NCBI GenBank assembly: GCA_934647235.1
Contig: CAKUFG010000008.1
Coordinates: forward strand, 1-64,000
DNA length: 64,000 nt
Source: an uncultured Clostridia bacterium
Lineage (GTDB): Bacteria; Bacillota; Clostridia; Christensenellales; Aristaeellaceae
Direction of reading: 5' to 3'
Part shown: positions 51,058 to 60,589 of the stretch, in pieces
How positions within the stretch are numbered: the stretch's first letter is position 1
Layout: each line of letters opens with the position of its first letter
The notes under the pieces: generated by a model
Seen by the model: the letters and a program-made list of their open reading frames with translations, nothing else
What the model was told of the DNA's origin: nothing
Databases searched by the model: none
Translations under genes and position numbers: made by a program

Positions 51058-51594
51058 AACCTTCCTTTGCCGCTGCATCAGGCGGATGATTCGCGGGCGA
51101 TTATAGCGCTGCATGATCACAAAAACCATGTCCAGCGCGGCGGACAGGATGGACGTGATGATAAACGCCGGATACGCGCCGAACCACGCGCCCGCTGCGA
51201 TGGGCAGCAGGCTGCACACCGCGATGGCCTCATGCACAAGCTCTGCCTGGCACATGGCCTGCGCGATTTCATCCCAGCTATGCACGTGCGGGTCAAAGAG
51301 TTCAGGGTGGTAGGTAGGCATTTTGCCCTTCCATTTCTGCACGCGCAGCTTTTCGTACAGGGCGGTTTCCAGCCTGCTTACCTGATACCACCGCCTGGTG
51401 TAATCCGCGTGATTGTGCATCGCGGTGTTGAAGATCAGCCCGATCAGCAGGCGCATGACAAAATGATAGGCAAAGGTTCCAAGGGTGATGGCCAGCGTGA
51501 GCCATATGCCGCCCGCAGTCCGGCCGTACAGGATGGCCGATGCGGCCGTCCCTGCCGAGAAAAAAGCGGCAAGCAGCTTTAATATCGTTGCCAT
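51040..51594 (-). CDS. Membrane protein of the CrtO-type acyltransferase-like family
   Basis: This 184-residue protein has about four helices and the central motif KLRVQKWKGKMPTYHPELFDPHVHSWDEIAQAMCQAELVHE. This matches small Firmicute proteins usually labelled glycosyl-4,4'-diaponeurosporenoate acyltransferase; that label comes from staphyloxanthin synthesis and may not describe the real job here. The last residues (VKAFP) and the stop are encoded by the end of a dispersed repeat. Confidence 0.75.
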   Translation of the reverse strand: MATILKLLAAFFSAGTAASAILYGRTAGGIWLTLAITLGTFAYHFVMRLLIGLIFNTAMHNHADYTRRWYQVSRLETALYEKLRVQKWKGKMPTYHPELFDPHVHSWDEIAQAMCQAELVHEAIAVCSLLPIAAGAWFGAYPAFIITSILSAALDMVFVIMQRYNRPRIIRLMQRQRKVVKAFP

Positions 51595-51650
51595 GATTGC
51601 GTCTCCAGGACATTAAGGAAAAGTAGTCGCAGCGTCATCTTCTGTGAATA

Positions 51651-52163
51651 TTATGTGCTTTTTTGATTTATCGCACCCCGCGCCGACTCCTCGTCCCCCT
51701 GCAGATCTTTGCAGACCAGCACGACGTCCGCCGTGCGCGCGGCGACTTCAAACCCGCAGGACAGGAACAACGCCACGCTGGGATTGTCCGCCGCGATGTC
51801 GTCATACAGCGCCGACACGCCCTGCGCGCGCGCCGCATCGCACAAAAGCTGCAGGCCCTCGCGCCCATAGCCCTGATGGCGATAGCGCGCGTGCACGATG
51901 ATATCGCAGATATAAATACGCTGCGCTTCATCATAACGATAGGCCGCCTCGCCCACGAATATGCCGTCCTCGCGGGCCAGATAGCGATAAAAGCACGCGC
52001 CGTTTGCCGCGTCCAGCCAGCGCGCAGCCCAGCTCTCCCAGCGGGCAGGGGGAAAATCAATCGTGCCGCCATAGGCATGATTGTAGCTCATCGTGTCGGG
52101 ATCGGCGAGCAGTTCCTGCCGGAAGCGCAGCTCCTCCCGCGTGGGTTTGTGCAGGTGCAGCAT
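51651..52163 (-). CDS. GNAT-family N-acetyltransferase
   Basis: This 170-residue enzyme has the acetyl-CoA loop RHQGYGREGLQLLCDAAR in a typical GNAT fold (beta strand ICDIIVHARYR before, NPSVALFLSCGFEVAAR after). The acceptor is unknown. It lies 24 nt past recX on the same strand. Confidence 0.88.
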   Translation of the reverse strand: MLHLHKPTREELRFRQELLADPDTMSYNHAYGGTIDFPPARWESWAARWLDAANGACFYRYLAREDGIFVGEAAYRYDEAQRIYICDIIVHARYRHQGYGREGLQLLCDAARAQGVSALYDDIAADNPSVALFLSCGFEVAARTADVVLVCKDLQGDEESARGAINQKST

Positions 52164-52187
52164 GTGCGTACCCTCCTTTGCGTCGGC

Positions 52188-52838
52188 TCAGTCCTGCTCC
52201 GTTTCGTCGTCGGCGGCGCTTTCGTCCTTGCCCTCGGCGATGATTTGCAGGGCGCGGCGGGCGATATCCGCGTCATACCCGTGGCGCGCCAGCATCGCCA
52301 GCGTGCGGTCGTAGAGCGAGCGGTTGAAATCCCCCTGCGTGCGGGCCAGGAACTTGCCCGTCAGCCGCACCGCGTCGGCCAATTGCTCCTCGTCGGACAA
52401 TTCGGATACGGCGCTTTGCGCCACCTCGCGGCTGACCCCGCGCCGGGTCAGCTCCCGCTCAATGCGGCTGCGGCCATGCTTGTGCGCGCGGCTCTGCGCC
52501 CAGCGCTGGGCATAGGCTTCGTCGTTCAGCAGCTCGGCGTCGTACAGCTTTTCAATCACCCGATCCACACACGCGGCGGGATAGCCGATATCCAGCAGGC
52601 GGCGGCGCACCTCGTTTTCGCTGCGGTCGCACAGCGAGAGCAGCCGCACCGCGTGATCCAGCGCGTGCGTGTATCCGCGCTGGACGATAAACAGCCGGTA
52701 CGCCTGGGTATCCAGCGTCTCGCCTGCGCGCACGGGGCGCTCGCGCAGCAGGGACAGCGGCACGCGCAGCACGCCGCTTTCCAATTGCAGCACGGCGCAG
52801 CCGCGCGTCTTTTTTATTTCAAGCACTCTTTCAATCAT
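52188..52838 (-). CDS. recX: Regulatory protein RecX
   Basis: This 216-residue protein modulates RecA filaments. The three helical RecX repeats are visible (HAVRLLSLCDRSENEVRRRLLDIGYP, LYDAELLNDEAYAQRWAQSRAHKHGRSRIERELTRRGV, ...ARHGYDADIARRAL), with an N-terminal beta extension as in Firmicute forms. It overlaps the upstream serine hydrolase by 8 bp. RecA itself is not in the window. Confidence 0.92.
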   Translation of the reverse strand: MIERVLEIKKTRGCAVLQLESGVLRVPLSLLRERPVRAGETLDTQAYRLFIVQRGYTHALDHAVRLLSLCDRSENEVRRRLLDIGYPAACVDRVIEKLYDAELLNDEAYAQRWAQSRAHKHGRSRIERELTRRGVSREVAQSAVSELSDEEQLADAVRLTGKFLARTQGDFNRSLYDRTLAMLARHGYDADIARRALQIIAEGKDESAADDETEQD

Positions 52839-53979
52839 CGGTAAATACCTGCCTCATCATCGCTTTGTTCAGGTCGGACAGCACGCCGTCGCGCGCCTCG
52901 CTTGCGCCGCTGGTCAGCAGCGCGAAGCCGCGATGCGACTGCGGATCGTAAAACAGCCCGTGCATCGCGCCATAGGCCAGGCCCTGATGCCCGTACAGCG
53001 TTTGCGGGCACACGGCCGCATCCTGCACGACGAACGTGCCCAACCCCTCAGTCAGATTATACGCCCGCGCGCCGAAGGGCGCAATCCCTCGGCGCATATC
53101 CGCATAGCGCGGCTGCATGGCCTCGCGGCCCAGCTGGGCCAGCGCCGGCGCGGAGATATACAGGTTTCCCTGCGACAGCAGGTAATGCCGGGCGGGATCG
53201 GGCGCGGGGGCGGGCAGCGGACGCGCGCGACGCAGGGCGTTGTTCAGCGTGGGCGCGGCCTGCGCGGGCAGCACGCGGAAAGCGTCGGCCATATTCTCTC
53301 CCGCCTTTTGCGGATAGAACGTGGCCGCCACGTTTAGCGGCTCAAACAGCGCGCGCTGCATGATAGTTTCAAAGTCCTGCCCCAGCATGCCTTCCAGCAC
53401 GCAGGCGACGATGCCCGCGCCCAGGTTGGAATAGACAAAGCGGTCGGGCGCGGGGGCGAAGCAATCGCCGGGAAACAGCGCGTTCAGCGGCGGATTCTCC
53501 CTGCACGCGGCGGCATAGGACGCGCCGTCCTGAATGCCTGCGGTATGCGACAGCAGCCGCCGCAGGGTGACGGGCAGCTTGGGCGCAGCCGGATGCCGCA
53601 GCGAGCAGGGCAGGTACGCATCCACGTCTGCGTCCAGATCGATCTGTCCCGCCTGCGCAAGACGCATGACGGCCAGGGCGGTGACATGCTTGCTGACCGA
53701 GGCCGCCCGGAACACCGTATCCGGCGCAACGGGCACGGGGCGGCCGCTTTCAAAGCGCGCCGCGCCATAGGCAAGCGTGCCGGTGACAGCCGCATCGTCA
53801 AACAGCGCCACCGCCGCGCCCACGGCGCAGTGAGCCTGGAGCGCGCGGCGAATGCCCTCTGCCTGCCGGGCGGGAATATTGCCCTGCGCGCGAAAGAGCT
53901 GCGCGCCCACGCGCAGCCAGGCTGGCCGCGGCTGCAGCGCCAGCGCCGCGCGATAGAGCGAGGCTTTCCATTTTTCCAC
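52831..53979 (-). CDS. Beta-lactamase-fold serine hydrolase
   Basis: This 382-residue protein has the penicillin-recognising motifs: Ser94-x-x-Lys97 in ASVSKHVT and Tyr183-Ser-Asn185 in FVYSNLG. It has no signal peptide or anchor, so it is predicted to be cytoplasmic, which argues for an esterase or peptidase role rather than antibiotic resistance. It overlaps recX by 8 bp. Confidence 0.88.
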   Translation of the reverse strand: MEKWKASLYRAALALQPRPAWLRVGAQLFRAQGNIPARQAEGIRRALQAHCAVGAAVALFDDAAVTGTLAYGAARFESGRPVPVAPDTVFRAASVSKHVTALAVMRLAQAGQIDLDADVDAYLPCSLRHPAAPKLPVTLRRLLSHTAGIQDGASYAAACRENPPLNALFPGDCFAPAPDRFVYSNLGAGIVACVLEGMLGQDFETIMQRALFEPLNVAATFYPQKAGENMADAFRVLPAQAAPTLNNALRRARPLPAPAPDPARHYLLSQGNLYISAPALAQLGREAMQPRYADMRRGIAPFGARAYNLTEGLGTFVVQDAAVCPQTLYGHQGLAYGAMHGLFYDPQSHRGFALLTSGASEARDGVLSDLNKAMMRQVFTDD

Positions 53980-54053
53980 AGTTTCACCTCATACTTTCTT
54001 CACTGATGGGACATACTGTGTGCGTACCCAATCAAACAAGGAGGGATTTGTTT

Positions 54054-54263
54054 ATGGCTTCTCAATGCGGATGCAGCCTGACCAGCAAGGATTTGACGGT
54101 CATCGAGGATCAGCTGACCCATCTGGCCACCGCCTGCCGCGTGGCGCAGGGCTATGCCGGCAGCTTTCAGAACCCGCAGCTGCGCACCCTGGCGGGCGCC
54201 ATTGCGCAGCATCATCGTCAGCAGTTCGACGCGCTGTACGCCTTTTTGAACGGCTGTCAGTAA
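54054..54263 (+). CDS. Small spore-coat-like protein
   Basis: This 69-residue helical protein (MASQCGCSLTSKDLTVIEDQ, then LTHLATACRVAQGYAG...) precedes a CotF-type gene by 18 nt and resembles the short partner often encoded with it. AAGGAGGG is upstream of the start at 54054. CATACTGT at 54011-54018 resembles the -10 box of late sporulation sigma factors (E or K), which would fit but is only a single half of a promoter. Confidence 0.72.
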   Translation: MASQCGCSLTSKDLTVIEDQLTHLATACRVAQGYAGSFQNPQLRTLAGAIAQHHRQQFDALYAFLNGCQ

Positions 54264-54281
54264 CAGGGAGGGAATGAGAAT

Positions 54282-54593
54282 ATGCAAACCTATCAGAATC
54301 AGCAGGGCATGAACCAGCAGCCCGCGCCCATGGGCCTGAGCGATCAGGAATTGGCCTACGATCTGCTCTATCAGGAAAAGGCGCTGATGGCCAACATCTC
54401 CTCCGAGGTGGTGGAGGGCAGCCATGCGGGCCTGCGCAACGTGCTCAACGATATGTTCATGCAGATCGGCCAGGATCAGCTGCAGGTGTTCCAGATCATG
54501 AACGAGCAGGGCTGGTATCAGACCAAGCCCGCCCCGCAGCCTGAGCTGCAGACGGCCAAGCAGAAATATCAGCAGATGCGCCAGGGCCTGTAA
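54282..54593 (+). CDS. cotF: Spore coat protein, CotF family
   Basis: This 103-residue protein has the CotF core: LSDQELAYDLLYQEKALMANISSEVVEGSHAGLRNVLNDM and QDQLQVFQIMNEQGWY. CotF-type proteins assemble into the spore coat. A Gln-rich head precedes it. GGGAGGG lies upstream. It supports a spore-forming ancestry. Confidence 0.88.
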   Translation: MQTYQNQQGMNQQPAPMGLSDQELAYDLLYQEKALMANISSEVVEGSHAGLRNVLNDMFMQIGQDQLQVFQIMNEQGWYQTKPAPQPELQTAKQKYQQMRQGL

Positions 54594-54837
54594 GGCGGCG
54601 CGGACTTACCCGGCTGGGCTGAAACGCCTGGCCGGGTTTTGCGTGGAAGGGACGAAGGAAACGTTACTTTCTTCAGTGAAGAAAGTAACAAAGAACCTGT
54701 ATTGTGGCCGTAAAAGCTGCTGGAATAAAACTGGAAGGCGGCACTGCCGCTTGAGGCCCTGCGCTGATCTGCGATCAGCATGTCACGGGGAGTGAGGATT
54801 GGATGCAGCAATCATGCGTAGCGATTGGCGATAGGAT
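54594..54837. repeat. Repeat modules A and C between convergent genes
   Basis: A hairpin (54663-54675 with 54677-54689) followed by AAAGAACC is module A, and 54755-54838 matches module C. No gene is present. Confidence 0.75.
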
Positions 54838-57033
54838 TTACTCCCCCGCAGGGATTTCCCCCAGCCGCTGGCACAGGGCGGTATAGCGGCGAGCGATATG
54901 GTTGTTATTGACCATAGCGGAGATGGCGTCCTCGCGGCCCACCAGCACCACCAGCTCCTTGGCGCGGGTAAGGGCAGTGTAAAACAGATTGCGCGTCAGC
55001 AGCATGGGCGGGCCGCCCACGCAGGGCATCACCACGCAGGCAAACTCGCTGCCCTGGCTTTTGTGCACGGACAGGCAATAGGCCAGCTCCAGCTCCTCCA
55101 GCATGGCGTATTCATACTCGGCCGTGCGTCCATCGTCAAAGAATACCACCAGCGTTTTTTCCTCGGTATCCACGGTCAGCACAATGCCCATATCGCCGTT
55201 GAAAACGCCCGTGCCGTCGCTGTCGTCCTCGCCCATCCATTCCAGCTGATAGTTGTTCTTGATGTGCATCACCTTGTCGCCCTGGCGGAAGATGCGCTCG
55301 CCGTACTGAATTTCAGGTTTTTTGGGGCAGGGCGGGTTGAGGGCGGCCTGCAGCATGGCGTTGAGGGCGATCACGCCGCACGCGCCCTTCTTGGTGGGAG
55401 AAAGCACCTGGATGGCGTGCAGGGGATCGGCGCACTTCATGTAGGCGGGCAGCCGGCGGCGGCAAAGCTCCACCACCGCGCGGGCGGAATCCTCGGGATA
55501 GGCGTGGCGCTCAAAAAAGAAATTGCTGTTTTTCTGGTTCAGCACAGGCATTTCGCCATGGTTGATGGCGTGGGCGTTGCGCACGATCAGGCTGCTTTCG
55601 CTTTGGCGGAAGATCTCGCTGAGCCGCACCGAGGCGATCACCCCGCTGCGCAGGATATCCCCCAGCACGTTGCCCGCGCCCACGGAGGGCAGCTGATCGG
55701 CGTCGCCCACCAGAATCAGCCGCGCGCCGCGCGGCAGCGCGCGCAGGAAGGCGCGCATCAGGAACACATCCACCATGGACATCTCATCCACAATCAGGCA
55801 GGTGCAATCCAGCGGATTTTCCTCATCGCGCGTAAACTCGCCGCTGTCGCCGCCGTATTCCAGCAGGCGGTGCAGCGTGCTGGCCTCGCGCCCGGTGGCC
55901 TCGCTCATGCGCTTGGCGGCGCGACCGGTAGGGGCGGCCAGCAGCACGCTTTCGCTGTCCAGCAGGGACAGGATGCAGTTGATAATCGTGGTTTTGCCCG
56001 TGCCGGGGCCGCCGGTGATAACCAGCAAGCCCTGCTGCGCGGCCATGGAAATGGCCTTTTTCTGCGTGGGCGAAAACGAAATGCCCTTGGCCTTTTCAAA
56101 ATTGCGGATCTGCGCGTCCACCGTGCCGTCCATGATGGTCTGCGACGCGGCCTGCAGATCGCGCAGGCGGCGGGCGATCTCGCTTTCCGCCTGCCACATC
56201 TGGGGCAGAAAAACGCCCTCCACGCCATCCATCACATGCGCGCGCAGCTTGCGGTCCAGCAGCAGCGCCGTCAGGTGCGTCTGCAATAGCTGCGGATCCA
56301 CCCGCAAAAGCCTTCCGGCCAGGGTCAGCAATTCGTCCATGGGCAGGTAGGTATGCCCCGCCGAGGCGGCGGCCTCCTGCAGGGCGTAGATCAGCCCGGC
56401 GGACAGGCGGCTGTCGCTTTCGGGCGCAACGCCCATGGACAGGGCGATGCGGTCGGCGGTCAGAAAGCCCACGCCCTCCACATCCTCCACCAGGCGGTAG
56501 GGGTTGTCCTGGATCACCTCGCGCGTGCGCTCGCCGTACACCTTGCTGATCTTCACCGCCATGCCGGGCGTTACGCCATAGGATTGCAGAAAGATCATGG
56601 CCTGCCGGGTAGCATACTGCTCCCGGAAGCTGTCGCCGATCTGTTGGGCGCGCTTTACGCCGATGCCCGGCACCTCGCTGAGCCGATGCGGCTGCTGGCT
56701 GAGGATATCCATGGTTTTCAGCCCAAACTCCTGCACGATCAGCCGCGCCGTGGCCGCGCCTACGCCGCGAATAAGGCCCGAAGCCAGATACCGCTCGATG
56801 CCAAGCAGGGTAGAGGGCGCCAGCACCTCGCAGCTGGCGGCCTTGAACTGCTTGCCATATTGCGGGTGCTGCACCCACTCGCCCTGAAACACCGCCTGCT
56901 CGCCCGCGGCCACCTCAGGCATCACGCCCACCACGGTGACGTTTTCACGCCCGGCGCGCACGGTCAGCACGGTATAGCCGTTTTCGGCATTGCGAAAGGC
57001 CGTTTCGTTTATGGTTGCGCGTAATTCTTCCAT
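54838..57033 (-). CDS. recD2: RecD-like DNA helicase (RecD2)
   Basis: This 731-residue helicase has an N-terminal OB-like part, helix-hairpin-helix repeats (LIRGVGAATARLIVQEFG, LSEVPGIGVKRAQQIGDSF) and SF1B motor motifs: ITGGPGTGKTT, IVDEMSMVD, GDADQLPSVGAGNVL and SVHKSQGSEFACVV. This is the RecBC-independent RecD2 type of Gram-positive bacteria, which unwinds 5' to 3'. The start at 57033 follows AAGGAAAG. It begins 10 nt after the TtcA-family gene. Confidence 0.96.
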   Translation of the reverse strand: MEELRATINETAFRNAENGYTVLTVRAGRENVTVVGVMPEVAAGEQAVFQGEWVQHPQYGKQFKAASCEVLAPSTLLGIERYLASGLIRGVGAATARLIVQEFGLKTMDILSQQPHRLSEVPGIGVKRAQQIGDSFREQYATRQAMIFLQSYGVTPGMAVKISKVYGERTREVIQDNPYRLVEDVEGVGFLTADRIALSMGVAPESDSRLSAGLIYALQEAAASAGHTYLPMDELLTLAGRLLRVDPQLLQTHLTALLLDRKLRAHVMDGVEGVFLPQMWQAESEIARRLRDLQAASQTIMDGTVDAQIRNFEKAKGISFSPTQKKAISMAAQQGLLVITGGPGTGKTTIINCILSLLDSESVLLAAPTGRAAKRMSEATGREASTLHRLLEYGGDSGEFTRDEENPLDCTCLIVDEMSMVDVFLMRAFLRALPRGARLILVGDADQLPSVGAGNVLGDILRSGVIASVRLSEIFRQSESSLIVRNAHAINHGEMPVLNQKNSNFFFERHAYPEDSARAVVELCRRRLPAYMKCADPLHAIQVLSPTKKGACGVIALNAMLQAALNPPCPKKPEIQYGERIFRQGDKVMHIKNNYQLEWMGEDDSDGTGVFNGDMGIVLTVDTEEKTLVVFFDDGRTAEYEYAMLEELELAYCLSVHKSQGSEFACVVMPCVGGPPMLLTRNLFYTALTRAKELVVLVGREDAISAMVNNNHIARRYTALCQRLGEIPAGE

Positions 57034-57043
57034 CGATCTTTCC

Positions 57044-57763
57044 TTACGGTTCAGTCTTGTTCCACAGCCCATAGCGGCTGTCGTCCTTGAGGGCGGTGAG
57101 CAGGTATTCCTTGGCGCGCGGATAGCGGCGGGACAGCTCCTCAAGCATGTTTTTCATTTCCTGCCGGGTGGTGTGCCCATCCGCCGGGCAGGGGTTTTTG
57201 ACCACGGGCACGGCGTATTTTTTAGCCAGGTGGATGATCTCGCGCTCGGGCGCGTACACCATGGGGCGAATCACCGTGACCCCGCTGTCCTCCATGTGCG
57301 TGACGGGATGGAAGGTATGCAGCCGGGCCTCGTAGAGCACGCTCATCAGCAGCGTTTCCTCCGCATCCTCGCGGTGATGTCCCAGCGCCAGCTTGCTGCA
57401 GCCCTGCTCGGCCGCCATGCGCAGCAGCGCGCCGCGCCGCAGCCGCGCGCACAGGGCGCAGGGGTTTTCCTCGCGCCGCACGTCAAAAAGCTGGTGGATG
57501 AGGTCGCACTCCTCCACCACATAGGGCACGTTCAGCTCCCCGCACAGCGCGCGGATGGGCGCAACGTCGAAGGGATCGCCCGTTTTGAGGGTGATGGCGA
57601 CCACCTCAAAGGGCTTGACGGCAAAGCGGCTGTACACCGCCAGCGCGCGCAGCAGCATCAGGCTGTCCTTGCCGCCCGATACGCCCACGGCCACGCGGTC
57701 GCCGCGCGCAATCATGTGAAAATCTTCGTCCGCCCGGCGAATATCGCCCAGAAGCCGCTTCAT
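57044..57763 (-). CDS. TtcA-family tRNA 2-thiolation enzyme
   Basis: This 239-residue protein has the PP-loop VGVSGGKDSLML (ATP pyrophosphatase), the C-x-x-C pair in NPCALCARLRRG, and LGHHREDAEETLL. Together with a later Cys (NPCPADG) these give the Cys set of TtcA, which uses a 4Fe-4S cluster to thiolate cytidine 32 of tRNAs. The start at 57763 follows AAGGAGA; the frame reads nine codons further without a good site. The exact tRNA target is not fixed by sequence. Confidence 0.9.
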   Translation of the reverse strand: MKRLLGDIRRADEDFHMIARGDRVAVGVSGGKDSLMLLRALAVYSRFAVKPFEVVAITLKTGDPFDVAPIRALCGELNVPYVVEECDLIHQLFDVRREENPCALCARLRRGALLRMAAEQGCSKLALGHHREDAEETLLMSVLYEARLHTFHPVTHMEDSGVTVIRPMVYAPEREIIHLAKKYAVPVVKNPCPADGHTTRQEMKNMLEELSRRYPRAKEYLLTALKDDSRYGLWNKTEP

Positions 57764-58061
57764 GGTGATGTCTCCTTGTGAAAAAATCAAATACAGTGAT
57801 TGCTTTGACAGCCGTGCGCAATAATTAGCAATTGCGTTGCGATATTCCCATCAACGCACCGCGCTAAAGGCTTCTCCTTGGGGAGAAGCTCCGCCGTAGG
57901 CGGTGATGAGGTGTAGGCTACGAAGTAGCCGTTATCATAACTAAATAAAGGATAACGCCGCAGCGGCGGCTACACCTCATCCGCTTCACTGCGTTCAGCA
58001 CCTTCCCCTCCAAGGGGAAGGCCTTCTGTCTGCCAAGCCTCGCGCACCCAGCAGGCGTTTT
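57764..58061. repeat. Dispersed repeat module B
   Basis: Module B spans about 57866-58033, with the end arms GGCTTCTCCTTGGGGAGAAG and CCTTCCCCTCCAAGGGGAAGG and the internal pair GATGAGGTGTAG / CTACACCTCATC. No gene is present. Confidence 0.75.
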
Positions 58062-59612
58062 TTACTGCACAATGCTCCCATCCCGCAGGAAAACGCCGGG
58101 CCAATAGATCACCCCGGCCAGGGTATCGCGCTGCGCCCCGGCAAAGAAGAAGCACACGCCGCTCACACCGGGCAGCTCGGTCAGGGTGTTGACCAGCGCG
58201 TAAGCCATCAGCCGCTCGGAGGCAGGCTCCACCTGCGCCATATCGGCCGCCGCATGCTGGGACAGGTTCAGCAGCAGCGTCGTGCCGCTCAGGCCCAGAC
58301 CCAGCACATCCGCGTCGCCCAGGGTATCGGGCAGTACGGCCTGAATGCCCGCCGCGTTGTCGCAGGGCTGGGGGCCCTGCATCAGGCAGTTGATCAGATA
58401 CCGCGCCGAGCGCGTTTCATAATAGGGAATAGGCCGCTGCACGGCGGTCAGATGGCCCGCGCCGTCGCTGAAATACAGCGTGCAGTTGGACAGGAGAAAA
58501 TGCGAAAAATCGCTGCGGCGCATCACGCCGTTCTGGAAATTGACCGGCTCGTCCGCACCCTCGTACACGCCGCCGGGCACCACCACGGATACCAGCTCGT
58601 CCCCGATATAGGCCGTCACGCCGCTCAGGCCGGGCACAAAGGTGGTCAGCGTGTAGGTCAGCGCGGCCATCATCACCGAGCGCGGAATGCCTGCGGCAAT
58701 CAGCGCATCGTTAAAGCTCTGGGTAAAGCGCAGCACGGCGCACTGGCCGCCCGACACGGCGATTTCCTGCACGGCCGGGGCCTCGGTCAGGTAGGCGGAC
58801 AGATCGGGCATGGCGGGGGTGTTGCCCAGCGTCTGCGCACCCTGGGACAGGGCGGACAGCAGGGTTTTGATCATCTCGCCCTTATCGCGCCCGGCAAAGC
58901 TGAGCGTGCGCGTTTCGGCCAGGATGCCCTTGCCCGAGTAGGTGGGATAATACAGCGTGGCGTTCAGGCTGATGCGCCGGTCGGCGGGCGCGGCGGACTG
59001 CGTCTGCGCGGCGGTCAGCATGGCGTCGATGGTATCGGCGGCGTTGGCGGCAAAGCAGCCCGCAGGCACGCTGGCGCCCACGTCCAGGCCGGGCTGAATG
59101 GAGCTGACCAGCACGTTGACATAGCGGATATCGCCCCACTGCGCAAGCGTATTGGCGATGGCCTGGCACACAACGTACAGATCGCTGTGCGACAGCGACA
59201 GCGCCGAGGCGGCCAGGTTGACCGTGGCGGTATCGCCTGAAATTTCCACGGGATTGACGGTGGACAGCTGCAACGTCACATCGGGGCTCAGGCTTTGCGC
59301 GCTGTCATTGCCCGCAAAGGCGAACAGGCGGCGCAGCGTGGCCTCGGCCGGGTGGCGCGCGGCGGACAGCACAATTTTTTCAGTCTGGGCGATCAGGCGC
59401 GTGCCGGCGGCGTTTGGCACATACAGCAGCACGCTCTGCGCCGTTTCCTGATTGGTATCGCCCGTGGGCGCGTCATATTCCACCTGCGCGGGCGGCAGGG
59501 TGACGGAGCTGGTTTTATTCAGCGCGTCCACGCCCGCCACGCACCCGCACAGGCACAGGCACAGCGCCAGACACAACGCCGATACAAGCGCGCGCTTGAT
59601 TTTCATTCGCAT
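58062..59612 (-). CDS. GerMN-domain lipoprotein 1
   Basis: This 516-residue lipoprotein (signal ending LCLCGC) has two GerMN-type regions, at about residues 55-200 and 215-340, with VEISGDTATVNLAASALSL typical of the domain, plus a further GerMN-like block near the end. GerMN domains occur in spore germination and cortex proteins such as GerM. The start at 59612 follows GAGGGGG. It is 11 nt past a second GerMN gene and third in a coupled run. Confidence 0.85.
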   Translation of the reverse strand: MRMKIKRALVSALCLALCLCLCGCVAGVDALNKTSSVTLPPAQVEYDAPTGDTNQETAQSVLLYVPNAAGTRLIAQTEKIVLSAARHPAEATLRRLFAFAGNDSAQSLSPDVTLQLSTVNPVEISGDTATVNLAASALSLSHSDLYVVCQAIANTLAQWGDIRYVNVLVSSIQPGLDVGASVPAGCFAANAADTIDAMLTAAQTQSAAPADRRISLNATLYYPTYSGKGILAETRTLSFAGRDKGEMIKTLLSALSQGAQTLGNTPAMPDLSAYLTEAPAVQEIAVSGGQCAVLRFTQSFNDALIAAGIPRSVMMAALTYTLTTFVPGLSGVTAYIGDELVSVVVPGGVYEGADEPVNFQNGVMRRSDFSHFLLSNCTLYFSDGAGHLTAVQRPIPYYETRSARYLINCLMQGPQPCDNAAGIQAVLPDTLGDADVLGLGLSGTTLLLNLSQHAAADMAQVEPASERLMAYALVNTLTELPGVSGVCFFFAGAQRDTLAGVIYWPGVFLRDGSIVQ

Positions 59613-59623
59613 GTTCAGCCCCC

Positions 59624-60589
59624 TCACTCGTTTGCTGCCTGCATCATTTCAAGCAGCGCGGCGGCGGGAATTTTCCACACCCCGCCCTCGCGGATCATCC
59701 GCAGCGGCCAGGCGGCGCAGGCAGACTCCGCGCCGTCGTCCCCGCGCAGGGTCAGATCCACGCACACCACGGCGCTCTGGCCGTCAGGCGATACGCAGCC
59801 CTCGCCCGCCTGGCAGGATAAAAGCGTTTGCGCCTTGGCCAGGCTGGCCGGGGCGATATCGGCGGCGGAAGCCCCGCGCGCGGCGATCCACTGGCTCAGG
59901 CTTTCCCAATCGCGGGTCTGCCAGGCGGACAGCGCCAGCCGGGCTGAGGCCGCGGGCGTAGGCAGATAAGCCTCCTCGCGGGTGAGTGCGCCGCAGGGCA
60001 GCTCGCTGTCCGCAAGGAAATAGCTTTCCCGCAGCCGCATGGAGGCGCCCACATTGGATTCCGCCCGCACCAGCACCTGCACGGCGCGGTACTCGCCGCT
60101 TTCGGTCAGGGTGGCGCACAGGGCGGCCATGGCCAGACGGCGGCGCAGGATCGCCTGCTCGCGCGCCTGCCCGGACAGGGCTTCATCGGGATAGCGGTCG
60201 TAGAGCGCCTCGTTGAAGGTGACGTAGATCACCCCATCCTGCGCCTGGGTGGATAGCACCTGCGTGCCATCGGGAAACAGCGCGCTGCCGCCGCCCTCAT
60301 GCGGGCCGTCCAGCAGCGCCGTCACCAGCGCCTTTTCGCGGCTTTCATTGGGCATCACGGCCAATTCGCGCGTTTCCTGCCGCAGCAGGGCGGAATCGCC
60401 ATAGCGGAAATACAGCGTGGCGGTCTGCTCGCGCGCGGCCCCGGCCTCCGGCTCGGCGGACAGGGGCGTTTGCCCCTCGGGCGTGCTTTGCTGCAAGGCG
60501 GCGGGCGGCAGCTCGCCGCAGCCTGCCAGCAGCAGGCACAGGCTGGCAAGCAGCGCCAGCAAGCGCATTTTCTTTGCTTTCACGGTCAT
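59624..60589 (-). CDS. GerMN-domain lipoprotein 2
   Basis: This 321-residue lipoprotein (lipobox LLAGC) has one GerMN domain (ATLYFRYGDSALLRQETRELAV ... VIYVTFNEALYDRY). A C-terminal part (SQWIAARGASAADIAP...RMIREGGVWKIP) looks like a small alpha/beta domain of the NTF2 sort. The start at 60589 overlaps the DUF6062 stop by 4 bp, and an inner ATG at 60568 is possible. Probably works with the other GerMN lipoprotein in spore or envelope biology. Confidence 0.83.
   Translation of the reverse strand: MTVKAKKMRLLALLASLCLLLAGCGELPPAALQQSTPEGQTPLSAEPEAGAAREQTATLYFRYGDSALLRQETRELAVMPNESREKALVTALLDGPHEGGGSALFPDGTQVLSTQAQDGVIYVTFNEALYDRYPDEALSGQAREQAILRRRLAMAALCATLTESGEYRAVQVLVRAESNVGASMRLRESYFLADSELPCGALTREEAYLPTPAASARLALSAWQTRDWESLSQWIAARGASAADIAPASLAKAQTLLSCQAGEGCVSPDGQSAVVCVDLTLRGDDGAESACAAWPLRMIREGGVWKIPAAALLEMMQAANE

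Noticed and set aside
52831..53979. Antibiotic-resistance beta-lactamase
   Set aside because: The fold motifs fit a serine hydrolase, but there is no signal peptide and no class-specific motif; resistance is not supported.
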